DNA of 64,000 nt from Schistocerca nitens (GCF_023898315.1 NC_064615.1:738208950-738272949), one strand, 5' to 3'; positions 19,587-31,904 are shown, numbered from the stretch's first letter. Numbers and translations: made by a program. The notes: a model not told the origin generated them from the sequence alone.

Positions 19587-22445
19587 TATAGTATCTGTGA
19601 TACCAGTACTGATTACAATGAGAATAGCACAACCTGATACTGTGCTGGTTACTGGGGTGTGATCATGGCAGTTGTGTTGCTGGTGTACTGGAAGAACAGC
19701 AACCCACAGTACATCACTGTGTGGTTGCTGGCTGGGCCACAGATCCAGCTGAGGTGCAGCATACCTCTTTCCGAAGGAGAAGCTGGTGGTGTCATCTAGA
19801 TTGTGGTTGTTGGCTTTGATACAGGCGACAACCAAGGATATGGAATGCCTGAGATCCTAAGTAGGAGACAGGAAAGCCATATCACTGTGTGGTTGGTGGC
19901 TGTGACGTAGGCAACAGCTGAGGGTGCAGATTCAATTCTTCTGTGAGGGAGACAGTGCAGATTCATCGTGGAGAGGAATTAGCTCCTGAAGTGAGGAGGT
20001 GTCCCAAGGCAGGACAGCAGATCCAGGAATAAGTGTCATTGGTGGGGATCTGGACTCAGAAGAAGGGGCCAAACACCAGCAGTGCTGAGGAAGCACAAGG
20101 CACAGCAGGTCTGCTCAGCTGAGAGTGGGGAGGAGCATATCTGGAAAGGAAAGACTCGTAGGGTCATTGTCAAGAAAGGGCAACCAGATCACCAAATACA
20201 GCAAGATGTGGCATTGTGAGACCATGCAGCAAAACTTCGAAGACTGGAGAATAGGAGTTCTTGGAAAGTCCATCTCGTGTTGTATGGAGAGTGTCCATAC
20301 GAGAAGAAACAGGCCCACAATGTGGAGAGTGGAAGGCCACTGAGGTCACAGGATACAGCAATGACGTCTGGGAATGGTAACTAGGCTGGGGCAGTGCAGG
20401 GTGAGGTGCTGCAGAATGTGAAATGTGCTGCGAAAACACCTGTCAGTGAAGAAAGCAGCAGCATGAAGCGAGTGTGACCTACACTTGAAAAGGAAGACGT
20501 ACCAGGAGAGGAAAGAGAGCATTGACTGTGTGGGCTGAGTGTCGCTGATAGGCAGAAAGCAAGATGCAACCAAGAGTCACCTCTCAGTCGGGTACAAGTC
20601 ATGGTCAGTGGGTTCAGAAGAGAGTGGAACAACGTCAGAACTGAACGAAATGGGTGAGTTAGTGGAGTGGACAGGTGCTGACGGCATAGGAAGCGAAAGA
20701 GTGAGACTGATGGAGTGGGTTTTGGGCAGGCTGGCAGTGTGAGGTCCAGTGGTGGGAACACAAAGACACTGGAGCTGGTGACACAGGAGCCAGTGGCACT
20801 GGAGCATGTGCTACAGTGCTGGTATCAGGGGAGCTGGGGGTGTAGGAGCAGAGAATGAGGAGGCATTGGGGACTGTGGAGATGTTGGAACCTGAGGAGGT
20901 GTCAGAGACTCAAAAGGCGCTGGAGCCTGAGGAGGCATCAGAGTTTGAAGAGGCGTCACAGCCTGAGGAGGCATTACTGTCTGAGGAGGGATTGAAGCCT
21001 AAGGAGCTGGTGTATCCTTAGGAGGCATTGGAACCTGAGGTGAAGATGGAGGCAGAGGATGCATTGAAGCCTGAGTATGCTGAGGAGGTGTTGCAGATGA
21101 TGCAAAATACCAAGGAGTCCAAAGAAGAGGACAGTCAGTAGGGACCAGCTGAGAGTCCCATAGGGATGAGGAAGAGGCTGTTGAAGAAAGAAGGTGCATA
21201 GGAGCACGAGATCCGTTGTGGCTATTGTCATGAGCAATGAAATAATCCTCCAAGTGAACATAGGGCAGGGTGTAAAGTTCCATCACATGGATAAGGGACT
21301 GCAGGGCGTGATAAGAGGACTCCAGGAGCCCCCACCCATGAGAATCATTATGGAATCCAGAGACGATGAGGAAATGTTGCAGTCATATTGTGGGACACAA
21401 ATTCAGGGTGGCTTCGAAGGCCCAAGGAGGCAGAGGTTGTGTCGTTGCTGTCTAGTCTGGGTCAGTGGTGGAGTGTGTATCTGCTGCTAGAGGAGGTCAG
21501 AAATGCACTGTAAGATCTGTACTGAAATCCAGAGCTGTGTCACGAAATCTGATTGTCGTATAGGAGGAAGATAGAGATATAGGGAGCATACAAACATGGT
21601 GAGTGAAGATATAGCATACAGTGGTTGAGCACAAGTCACTGTGGGTGTATGGGTAGGGGGGAGGTGGAGGGCGAAGAAATTCCGAAACCGATTTTCCTTG
21701 TCGCCAACTGATAGGACGAGAACGCTGCAGAATACTTTTGCCCTTGTCAACAACTGATATATCTGGAGTGGTTGATGCACTCTACTAATGAATAAATGAG
21801 CCCAGGTAGCCAAAGAATTGTGGAAGTTTATTTAGTCTTCTGAACAGATACAGTAACAGTTTCTTAGAAGGTACATGTCATCTCCATTAATGGTATAATA
21901 GTGATTAAACATTACCTTGTCTGTCACAACAGAGTATAACTGTCATAGGCCAGAAATTGTTGCACAAGGACGTAGCCCACTGTATGTGCACTGATGATGA
22001 CTCAGAATTCTGAATGCAGTTGTGAGGCAACAGATTCTGATGGTGGACTGTGGGTGTTGTCTTCGTTAAGTCCAGAGTACAATGCACACTCGCCTAATGG
22101 GATTTTGATTGGGAGACTCGTAGTGGTCGGCATTAAGCCCAGAGAACCGTGAACAGTGAATTCACAAAGTGGAGAGTGGCTAGGCAAGGTCCTCTAAAGC
22201 TGCCCAGCAGAAGAGTACCACGAAAGTTTGGTGGTTGTATGTGATTCGCTGAGGCGAGACACTTCCGATGATACCAGTATTGCATATGACAAGAGTAGTT
22301 CCAGTTGATACTGTGGCACCTGCTGGGTTGCGAACTCCACAGTTGTGTTCCTGGTGTGCTGGAAGGGCTACAGCCTGCAGTACATCACTGGGTTGTTGGT
22401 GGATGGGCTATAGGAACAGCCAAGGTACAGCATAAGATGACATAA

Positions 22446-23257
22446 GAACGACAGATGTCCAGAGACCTGGATGACATCTTGGCAAACATTGCTATGGTAT
22501 TAGTGTGTAAAAAGTGAGGCTTTAAGGTCAAAAGTGGTATGTTTGGTGTTAGGAATATTTTATAGGATTGGGTGTTATTCCTTTTGCATCTGCCATCACC
22601 TGCCACATATGAACAATACTTTTTTTTAGCCTGCAACCCCCCGTAGGATACCTGTATTTTCTGCAAGGCAGTCCAACGCTTCCGCTGACAGATGTGGTAG
22701 GCTGTTGAGTGACTGAGCAATATGACTCTCTACCACCTCTGAAGACCTACATAGTAAATGCCAGAATAAGATGATGTCATTGAAACAAAAGGGGACACTA
22801 AATATAACAATGGAATGCCTCTGAACCAATTCATCAGTATGGTACACAGGCTACACGCGTTTTCTCGAACTTTAATAGAGTGGTGCATGGAGCTGAGGAA
22901 CAAAGCTTCACTCCACACGCAGACTGCGGTAGAATGAATAACCGAGTGGAGGGAAGATGTACGGTCATAGTGCATGGCGACCACAAGGAAATGAGACTTA
23001 TAAGAACTAATTTTCAGGTCAAGTGTTCCATAGTACTGAAGAACTGTGCAGCTCCTATTCAGCTACTATGTCTGTACTGCGGAGGTGGCGAGATGCGCCT
23101 CTGCTAAGGCTCAGGCAAACAGGGGACATAATAACTGATCATTAAAAAACAAAGAAAGTACGACAGTTTAATTTGGAGAGGCATATGAATACTTCTTTCC
23201 CTCATGCTCCTATCTTATGCCTGTGAGAAGAAGCCTTTCCATCGGCGCACAACTGTA
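22446..23257. other. No recognised feature
   Basis: End of the tandem array to the next element. Minus frames at 22385-22847 (SAEALDCLAENTGILRG) have no family I recognise. No repeats seen. Confidence 0.4.
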
Positions 23258-24435
23258 CACTGATGAGACAAAACATGACCACCTGCTTAGCAGCTTGTTT
23301 GTCCTTCTTTGGAACGAAATACATTACTGATTCTGCATATCAGGATCCGACAGACTGTTGGTAGGTTTGTTGAGGTATGTGGTATTAGATATCTACGCAC
23401 AGGTCATGTAATTCATGTAAATAATAGGACTCTGATTTGTATACGGAGTGATGGCATCTGGTAGTTACCCAGATGGGTTCCATAGGGTTTACATCAGTTG
23501 AATTTGTTCGCCGAGACATCAATGTGCGTTCACTATAGCGCTCCTCAAACCACTGTAGCATGGTTCTCACACCAAGACATGGACAATTACGCTGCTGAAA
23601 GATGACATCGACATCAGGAAAGGCATCCAGCACGAAGGGATGCTGTTGTCAGCGTATCTTCAGTTACTACTATAAGTCCCATGCAAGTACAGGAGAATGT
23701 CTCCCGTAGCATAGTACTACTCCCACTAGCCTGTGTCCGTGGCGCGTTGCACGTTTCGAGCTGCCGTTCACCTCTATGACGGCGTTTGCGGAGACGACCA
23801 TCGACCTAGTTAAGCAAAAATGTGATTAACTCGAAGATCTGACACGTTTCTATTGATTCATGGTCGAATTCCAATGGCCATATGCCCATTGCAATCGTAA
23901 CTGACAACGTCGTTGGGTCAACATGTGAACACGTCAGGGTGGTCTGCTGCGGAGCTCCACGTTCTGCCATGTACAATGAATGGTGTGCTCCAAAACACTT
24001 GTGCATGCACCAGCATTATGGTCTTTCGGCAGAGATGCTGCAGATCACCATCTATCCTACATAACAGAGCACACAGGCCTCCGAAACCAATATTCTGTGA
24101 AGAGTCGTGGATGTCCAACCATTTAGCGTCTAGTGGTAGTTTCACTGTCCTACCTCTTTCCATAGATGCTTATGACAGTAGCACGTGAACATTCATCCAG
24201 CTTCGCCGTTTTCGAGATACCCATTCACAGGCTCTGCGTAATAATAATCTGCACTTTATCAAAGTTGGTTATCTCAATGGATTTCCTCATTTGCAGCCCT
24301 TATCTTCGCTAGAGTGATCCCCCGTCCGTGTCTGCGCCCCTTGAATTTTTATTACCACATCACGTGTTTACAACGACACTAGACGGCATCCAACATCACG
24401 GTGGGCAGTGGTCAAAGTGTTTCGCCTTATCAGTG
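23258..24435. mobile_element. Degenerate Tc1/mariner element
   Basis: Inverted ends CACTGATGAGACAAAACATG (23258) and cgccttatcagtg (ending 24435), with TA on both sides (23256-23257, 24436-24437). 1178 bp. I recall this end as typical of a Tc1-like family in arthropods. The interior reads as a degenerate minus-strand sequence around 23385-23640 (WFEERYSERT, PMEPIWVTT) with no transposase frame left. No catalytic motif is visible, so it is a dead or non-autonomous copy. Confidence 0.75.
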
Positions 24436-25454
24436 TAAATGCACACTGTTCTCACAGAGTCATTTCGTCCAAGTAGCATGATAGTGAAATAACTACTACC
24501 AAACAGACATCTATCACTAATAGGATGTATGTGAACACAGTGCTCTTGATACACACAGCTGCTGCCCAGACATCTCACTCATGCTTAACAATGGAGTTGT
24601 CGGTGTTACTTCGCTGTGGTATTGTAGGATGTCAAAGGTCAGCGAGTGAGTACTGAAGCAAATATGCTAACTGACGAAAGGCTTTCGATTTTTGTCATCC
24701 GAGTACTGGAGTGACGTGCGAAGGTGTGGGAAGCAAGCAAAACAAGTGGAGGGCATGTGTTAATTTACTTGCCCTCCAAATAGTACTTTTTGCTGTTCTC
24801 AAGTTTCGGTTGATACGATCTGCTGCATAAATAAAAGAAATCAAGAATAACTCTTTAAGACCATCGGATTTAGGCCTTATTTATTTGGCCTCTAAGTTTC
24901 TTTCGTTAGCACTATGTAGAATGTTTAACCAATGTATTTCTTTTATCAAATTATTCTGGACAGTTGGTTTTACTATGATTCATTCTAATTAAACCTAGTT
25001 ACAAAATTATGAAATATGCCAAATCTCCATCGAAAAAATTGTGTTTATCGAGAGGGCGGAGGGGAGCATGGGTCTTCTTTGATATTTTGCTAGGGGGCCA
25101 GGGTCATCCTGATACGGTTCCGTCAGCAATATGTACTCGCGGTTTTTAAGGTCTAACAAAATTTGATATCATTAATTTTTCTTGGTACTGACTGTTTCCA
25201 TCTAACTTTTGACAGCACATTTTTCTTCTAATTCCACAGGAAATGCAAAACAGGATGCGTCTTTCGAATATTAACACTTTTCTTTGATAATGGCCTGAGT
25301 TCCACTTATTTTGCCATTTATGTTACCGCTATTTATCACAAATTTGACCTCTACAGTCTTCTATGTCGATATCTCCTGCTTTCCATGGGAAATTGTAGGG
25401 AACTATGTTCTTCCATGTCTAATGATTTGATAAATGTTTCAACATGTCCATAAT
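24436..25454. other. No recognised feature
   Basis: AT-rich. One splice-acceptor-like tract (ttttcttctaattccacag, 25220-25240) leads to a frame of only about 11 codons, so I do not call an exon. Confidence 0.4.
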
Positions 25455-25518
25455 GTAAAGGTGAGTTCGACAATGTTTGCTAAATCTGATGTCGAATATA
25501 ATGAAACTAAACAATACT
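25455..25518 (+). repeat. 64-bp direct repeat, copy 1
   Basis: About 92% identical to 25990-26052, 535 bp further on. Contains gtaaaggtgag (a good 5' splice donor look) and gtttgctaaatctgatgtcg. The second copy lies inside a LINE reading frame (next entry). Confidence 0.9.
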
Positions 25519-25641
25519 TACACTTTTAATTGCATCTTATTTTATTCCATATTGGCCTCAATAAGAGTAGATAAATTCTTCACACACATTTTTGGATATA
25601 AACAATTTTGGAAAAAACACGAACAACACTTAGTATGCTGA

Positions 25642-26190
25642 GTGAGAAGGCAAACTGATCGGTTTTCAATTGTTTATTCGGCCTACTTCCATTCACTAAT
25701 GAGTTATGGAATCATCTTTTGGGGAAACACCTCTCGCAAAGAGAACATTTTCAAAATTCAGAAACGAGTCATTAGAATTATATCTGGTGTCAGTCCCATA
25801 TCATTATGCAGACACCTCTTTAAGAAACTTGGTATTATAACTACTACTTCTCAGTACATACACTCATTGATGTTCTTTGTCATTTCCAACATGTATCATT
25901 TTACACAAAATAGCGCCAAACATCATTATAACACCAGAACCAAAAACAATCTGCATAATGTCTTTAAAAGCTTAACATTAGTGCAAAAGGTAAAGGTGAG
26001 TTTGACAATGTTTGCTAAATCTGATGTCGAATTTAATGAATCTAAACAGTACATATATTCAATAACTTACCGGAGCATATCAAAGGTTTTGTAAGTGATA
26101 AAGATCGGTTTCAGAGTGAATTAAAGAACTTCCTGTTGGCCAACTTCTACTCCATCGATGAATATCTTCACAAGGATTATAGCTCATAAC
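25642..26190 (+). pseudogene. Jockey-like LINE reverse transcriptase C-terminus
   Basis: The open frame (25642-26094) starts in SLMSYGIIFWGN and runs through RKENIFKIQKRVIRIISGV, CRHLFKKLGI, TSQYIHSLM: the thumb and connection region just after the RT active site of Jockey-type non-LTR retrotransposons. At about 25990 a 63-bp foreign-looking block interrupts it. Beyond it, in another frame (from 26052), IFNNLPEHIKGFVSDKDRF, then SELKNFLLANFYSIDEYL and a stop. The RT core and endonuclease are absent, so it is a 5'-truncated copy. A second member of the family is at 36190-37580. Confidence 0.85.
25990..26052 (+). repeat. 63-bp direct repeat, copy 2, inside LINE ORF
   Basis: Near-identical copy of 25455-25518. 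It replaces roughly 24 bp expected between LVQK and IFNNLP and shifts the LINE frame. Confidence 0.9.
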
Positions 26191-26219
26191 TCTGTCTGCA
26201 TTAGAATTGTAAAATATCC

Positions 26220-27900
26220 ACGTATCTGAGTAAAAAAAAGAGCTTTGTCTCTATCCACATCCCAGAGACTCCTCTCCAAGGGATCCATGGAAAACGATAA
26301 GTAAGAAACAACCCTTATCTGGAAACGCACGGCTTGCGCACTGGTGAGCGTCGAAGTCTGAGAACGAACGATTGTGACGGTTTCTTCTGATTCTTTTTTC
26401 GTATCTGAATACGGACGGTATGCAACCCTTTAGCCATATGTATACTGCGGATGGACGACCTGAGCCTAATAACATTACTGTGCATGCGCTACACTCCTCC
26501 ACAGAGTCTTTGTGTGCATCCTATTGTGGACTTTGTGTGACTTCCTAGTGCAGTAACATTGTTGACAGCAGTGCGACATGTACGAGTAGACAGCTTCAGA
26601 AGTGACCGACATGGTACTTGAATACGGGAAAGTGGATTGCAATGGAAGAGCTGCTGCGAAATGTTTTACACCGTGGCCATCAAGAGACGCCTCAAAGAAG
26701 CCGGAAGTTGCACATAGGTATTTCCTGCCTGACATGTGTCCATTGTGCAGTAAAGCAGTAGCCCTTCGTGCTTGGTAGTTGTGAATACTATCCACAGTGA
26801 ACTGTTTGCCCTTGATAGTTGCAAAAACATGATGCAGGTTGTCTACACTCAGTTCAAAAGCTACTGTTGGAGGAGGACGTGCTGACAATGTTTAAGAGGA
26901 CTCTGTCACCAGCTCTCGGCTGGTGGAACAGGTGCTGCACACAGGTAAAAGTGCCACGTGGCGTGTTGTTCATGAACAATGGCTCCATCCATACCATCTA
27001 TAGAAAGTTCAGGAATCACAGGAGGGGGACTACCCACGACAGCTACAGTTTTGCAGTGGTATTTAGAACAATGCATACTCCAGTCTCTGATTCCAAGTTT
27101 CACAGATGAATGCACATTTCCTAGAGAAGCATATTAAACTTGCAAAACACGCATGTTTGTGTGGGCGAAAATACATGTGCCTAGGTGAGTCAAAATCACC
27201 AACACAATATTAACATCTGGGCCAGGATAATTGGTGGCCACGTCATTTGGTCAGATCTACTGCCAAACAGACGAACAGGACTGATCTGTCTCACACCTAT
27301 TAGAGATGTTTTGCCTGGGCTATTGGATGTAGTGCCACTAAATGTTCAGATGGACATGTGGCTGCAACACGACAGACTCCAGCACACTTAGATGTTGATG
27401 TGAGGGTTCACCTCAACGCTGCATATCCTAATTGATGGATTGGTAGAGGTGGGCCAATTCCATGTCCAGCACACTCGCCAGATATGGCATCTCTCGACTA
27501 TTTTCTGTGGGTTCGTATGAAGGGTGTAGTGTATGGCACACTTGTAACATCGGCGGAGGACCATATTGTTTCCGTTCCCGGAGCGATTGAAACATTTCAA
27601 AGACAACCGCGCTTATTGGCTCATGTGAATGAGGCTCAGCACAGCCGATACAGGCTCTGCCTTGATGTAGGAGGTACGAAGTTCGTAGCTTGTTTCTAAT
27701 GTAGACGACGTAGTGTGTTACTCGTGTTGGATTTACTGACATAATATGTAATGTATAGCCATCTCAGACTTCGGCTCTCTCCAGCGCCCAAGCCGTGCGT
27801 TTCCGGATATGGATTCCGTCTTGAAAACTGTTCAGTGTGCCTTCCTGCACAATATAATAAGTGTTCTCTCTCTTTTTTTGTTTTGTTTGGGATACCTTGT
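26220..27900 (+). mobile_element. Decayed DD41D mariner, full length
   Basis: Subterminal blocks cttatctggaaacgcacgg (26314-26332) and its complement (27796-27815) are inverted, and both sides carry matching aaaaaaaagag-type ends. It holds an HTH remnant at 26590-26720 (MVLEYGKVDCNGRAAAKCF) and a C-terminal catalytic half at 27185-27700. The ends are approximate because the outer inverted repeats are eroded. Confidence 0.75.
26590..27700 (+). pseudogene. DD41D mariner transposase, multiply broken
   Basis: Order of readable parts: HTH (26590-26720), a truncated linker and HEQWLHPYHL-like segment (26960-27000), then NIWARIIGGHVIWSD (27210), LPGLLDVVPLNVQMDMWLQHDRLQHT (second Asp region, 27310-27390), a CPARSPDMASLDYFLWGRMKGVVYG-like segment (27470-27550) with the third acidic residue, and a tail AHVNEAQHSRYR (27620). 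This matches the ancestral DD41D layout. Several stops and frame changes, and the GAP of the HDGAP motif is lost (HDRLQ). Inactive. Confidence 0.75.
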
Positions 27901-28149
27901 ATATAAAATATATTTCCCTTCGTTGCCATACTAGGAAGTACTTAGGCCCATGTGTTTTCTTACAGGCCGAAAATTTTCTTATACGACCATTACACAAATC
28001 TACTCTAGGCCTACACAACTTATGCAAATCTGGCGATGGCCAGTTCAAACAGTTATCCGCTTCAGTTATGGTGCATTGAGGACTCGCGAATATTATGATA
28101 CCCCCCCCCCCCCAAAAAAAAAAAAAGTGGTTTCCTCCTAGAGGGTGGT
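27901..28149. other. Spacer with C/A homopolymer
   Basis: Contains 13 C then 13 A at 28101-28126. Nothing else seen. Confidence 0.6.
28101..28126. repeat. C13A13 homopolymer pair
   Basis: Two adjacent homopolymers. This could be an assembly or polymerase slip site. Confidence 0.95.
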
Positions 28150-29476
28150 ACTGTTTCTCATATGACATACCGGAGGCGCCCTCTCCTGCCGTAATAATTG
28201 CTAATGTTGTGTCAGATTCGCTTCTATTACTGACCACCTTGTAATGGATGTGATACAGCATTGTACACGATGGTTCGGTATTCGAATCGAGAACTTGCTG
28301 ACATAGTGTTTACTTACGGAAAGGCAAATGGCAACGGGCGGCGAGCAACAAGGTTGTATCAGGAGACCTATCTCCGCCGAAAACAACCACAGTATTCAAT
28401 GCTTGCAATAACGTTTCACCGTTTGACTGAGATAGGATCGTTTCAGGAAGCAGGAAATCATGCCGGACGTACCCGAAATATTCGGACACCAGAATTGGAC
28501 GAAAATGCGATTAATCCTGTGGGGGGCGACCGCTGTGTCATTACCTGGCAGTTGGTCCACCAGTACAGGGTAAAGCAGACGACCGCGTGGAAAATTCTCC
28601 ATGACAATTGTGACAGATTTTCCAAATCGGGAGCAGTTTTGTCACTGGTTTCTTCAACCAAGCAATCATGATTTGGGGATTTGTGTTATCTATCCTGTTC
28701 ACAGATGAGGCCACCTTTACGCGGAGTGGTATCTTCAACTTTCACAACAGTCATCTGTGGGATAGTATGCAGAATCCCCTTGGTATGATGACAGTGAATC
28801 ATCAGTACTGGTGTAACCGGAGTGTGTGGATTGGGGTAATTGGCGACAGTATTTTGGGACCAGGCTTCCTTCCACGTCGCCTAACAAGCCGAAAATATCG
28901 GCGTTTCTTGCAGGTGACTTTGTCTCCCCCGCTGGAAGAAATGCCATTGACGATTCGAAGGATTATGTGGCTGCTACACGATGGTGCTCCAGCCCACTTC
29001 GCCGTTAACGTCCTGACTCATCTCAGTCGTGCCTTCCCTGGTCGATGGATCAGACGAGCGGGTCCAGTTATATGGCCTGCTCGCTCACTGGATCTCAAGC
29101 CGTGTGATTTCTGATTATGGGGCCATCTCAAAAGTATCACGTATGGAGAGCCTATTCCAGATGTGGAGACACTGGAGCAGCATATTCATGCTGACTTTGG
29201 CACTGTTCGCATGCAGCCTTCCCGATGTGAGCGTGTGAGACAGAACATGCTATGGAGCGTACACGGATGCGTTGAGAGACGTGGAAACTATTTTCATCAC
29301 ATACTGTAACTGTGGCTGCATGGTACAGCGCGTATTAGACTGCAGCCTCTGTAACAACGTATGATTGAATCAATGGTCTCTACCACGGAAACCATGTGTT
29401 TCCGGATATAAGTTGTTCCGTATCCTCTCATTGATCAAACCCTAGAGTTTGTACACGGTGGAAAAATCACCCTGTA
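28150..29476 (+). mobile_element. DD41D mariner, nearly complete
   Basis: Contains a nearly complete transposase (28270-29309) and ends with aaatcaccctgtata (29463-29478), the same terminal motif as the 18712 and 60470 elements. The left inverted repeat is missing or eroded; the left boundary is approximate. Confidence 0.75.
28270..29309 (+). pseudogene. DD41D mariner transposase, two lesions
   Basis: Starts at ATG 28270 (MVRYSNRELADIVFTYGK), an HTH N-terminus that resembles the arthropod DUF4817-type domain. It runs in frame to a stop at 28671, then a frame change continues at 28668: DEATFTRSGIFNFHNSHLW (first catalytic Asp), GVIGDSILGPGF, IMWLLHDGAPAHFAVNV (second Asp), WPARSLDLKPCDF and then a TGA at 29112-29114 where an aromatic residue is expected, followed by LWGHLKSITYGEP and a C-terminus ending HHIL. 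The second and third acidic residues are 41 residues apart. With one frameshift and one stop it is close to, but not, functional. Confidence 0.88.
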
Positions 29477-29985
29477 TAAGTAATTCCTTAAACTGATACA
29501 TGAAGAAAACGTTTATTATAATCCTAAATCTACATGAATAGAAAATGAACATGAATCAGTACTTTATAAGTCCATATATTCGCTGATTGAGCTGAAGTTG
29601 TGTAATAATTTACTTCCTCAATACACATACATAACTTTAATAGTTAAACTGTTCGAAGTCTTTGTTCGGATTTCCTGTGTAAGCACGCGTAACACAAGTT
29701 GGAGCCCGTTGACAATGTGCGTCCTTGGAATCTCGTCAGTATGAACCAAATTTCTATAGTGAGTAAGTGAGTAGTCACGTTATTACGGCGTTACTTTTAT
29801 CGCTGAAAACGCTGACGCTCATCCATCCTGTAAAGCAAAAAGCCCGCCTGATCAGAGGAGATTACTTGTTGCTATACAGCGAAAGTCCGTTTTCGACAAT
29901 CTAGAGCAGATTCAAGTATTTTCCGCTGATAGACCGTCATTAGGAAAAGAGTAGACATTACCCATTTGCTCCTGAATCCCATACC
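29477..29985. other. No recognised feature
   Basis: AT-rich spacer between a mariner and a SINE. Nothing recognised. Confidence 0.4.
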
Positions 29986-30125
29986 GAGCGAGTAGCACAG
30001 TGGTTAGCAGACCGGCCTCGGATTCAGGAGAACCACGGTTCAAACCCTAATCTGAAATTGTGCTCTGTCTCTATAATCTCGCTACTGATGGAACGTTAAC
30101 CTCTAATCTTCCTTCCTTCCGAGCC
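29986..30125 (+). repeat. tRNA-derived SINE (family C)
   Basis: tRNA-like head gtagcacagtggttagca with A-box-like motif and a B-box-like cggttcaaaccc (30040-30050), then a tail with cgttaacctctaatcttcct. Another member with the same tail style is at 39286-39505. Confidence 0.8.
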
Positions 30126-31904
30126 CCATATGTTGCAGGTATCACTGAAAAGGCGTAGTAGCCATGAGTATTGTTCCATCTGGTTTATTTTGATGCCGAA
30201 TTGGATTACTACAGTACGTCGGTTAATCTTCACAGATCGCTACAGTCAGTACTCTCTTCGGACGTAATGGCATTTGGAAGTCTACAGTTTCCACGATTTA
30301 TTCACAATTATAGCATTACGTCATTGGCCATTCACGATACACATTCATCACAGACGCACACAAACAATTCATTAAATTGACTGTTTCAAAAGTGGTGCTC
30401 CCTTTATTCCAAATGTTGATTATCATCCTGATAAGTTCCTTGGGTTAATCTCTCCCATTGGCATAACTTAGAGAATTGGCATAACTTAGAGAAACCTGTA
30501 CATGATCTCGAATGTACAGTATAATTTATGCACTGTGCTAGCGGAAACTACACATGGTTGAGCACGACACGTTCTGACTTCATTAAATGATTATTGAAGA
30601 TGGTTTGTTTTATCATCTGTGTAGTAGCGTAACTGCAAGGATTTGTCCGTATTCTTCCTAAATTTCTATTGCGTGCGTGTGTGTGTGTAGATTAGGTATA
30701 CTACCAAAAGTCAGCATACTGCGATCCTAACAAATGTGTTAGTGCTCGGAATGAGTTCTTTGCGATTACGTCATTAATGGTGTATATTAGTCAATAATCC
30801 AAACTTCTGCCCAAAATGAGCGTGTACATCAGGCAAAACGCAGCACAATCTATTTCTCGAGCTCTGATAAGCTGCCTGCAAATAATGATCTCCCTGTACA
30901 CCTCGTGGTCCCGCTACCAAGTTCTCGTCGCCATCGGATTTTGTACAGTTTGGAGGCGTTTTATATCACCAAAGAGTGAAATTACTAGCAATAGCTCGTA
31001 GGAATTAATTTGGATTTTCCAGACATTGTAGCACTTGGTCATACTGTCTAATTGTTCCTGGAGTTTTCTTATAAAGTATGTGCACAATACAACTAATTGC
31101 TCTAAAATGCTCGCCATACGTCGCAGAAAAAATACTCCTGGGCAGGAACGTATCAATTATCGGGACCACTTGTCCTGAAAAGTTTTAGACTGTTTCAATA
31201 TAAAGCCATTGTCATGGGATGTACCTCGTCATCATTGAGAAAGACAACTTCCATATCACGCTTTCTTTGCGACGCTCTTTATAAGTGCTTGACTAATTGC
31301 AGGCCTCGATGGGAAGTGTTATAAGTTGTCTTTTAGGAACTCAAGGAAAGTTAAAGGATAAGCCATTCAAGGAAGGTCCCCAGAAAGCTAAGCAATGAAA
31401 CAGAGCGAGGAATACGACAGTCTTACTAGATTTATGAATGTTATTCGTTGATGTCTGACAAACGTATAAAGCACGCAGAAGGCACATGAGAACGGGAACG
31501 AACTTATTACTAGCTTAATTTTCTTTATTTCATCCACTTGTTCAACAACTATCGTATTCTGCCTTTTATTCTCGTTATCTTCGATAATGAGAGTTGTAAA
31601 CTGTGACTCTGACGATCATGCTAGTACGTTTGCTTTATCTTTGTCAGTATAAGCCGGCCTTTTATCGACTCAGAATATCCTATCATTTCCGAATGTTGGT
31701 AACGATGTGCACATTTTGTTTGGTTGCTCAAAGCATCTCTTTCCAACAGAGTCATCTGCGCTCCTGAAGTATCTATCTCATCCACTCTTCCATCTTTGAA
31801 AGTAGCCAGTAATTAGTCAGGTCGCGAAAGTGAGATCACTACCTCTGCACACTCAGATCCTAGATGTCTGCAGAAAGCTCTCTGTTGCCTGGAGAAGGAA
31901 GTAA
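30126..31904. other. No recognised gene; short duplications only
   Basis: No coding remnant or repeat head. Contains the doubled attggcataacttagagaa (30459-30495) and a short GT run near 30675-30690. Otherwise featureless AT-rich sequence. Confidence 0.45.

Larger units (their letters stand above)
14540..22445. repeat. Tandem array of a 2.4-2.6 kb unit, three diverged copies
   Basis: Matching landmarks recur in order: 'gaggaaatgtt' at about 14697, 17117 and 21367; the block 'tggttgtgaggcaacag' at about 15302 and 'tgtgaggcaacag' at 22020, with a relative at 18460; 'catcactgtgt' at 15655, 19710 and 22382; 'gacg(c/t)aggcaacag' at 15842 and 19904. Unit 1 is about 14641-17070, unit 2 about 17071-21320 (shorter after removing its two insertions), and unit 3 21321-22445 is truncated. 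A partial unit precedes at 14540-14640. The family is unknown. Minus-strand frames are proline-rich (repeated TPPQAP-like motifs) and broken in every copy. Confidence 0.75.

Noticed and set aside
25220..25290. Splice acceptor and exon after ttttcttctaattccacag
   Set aside because: The following frame is about 11 codons and has no similarity I recognise.
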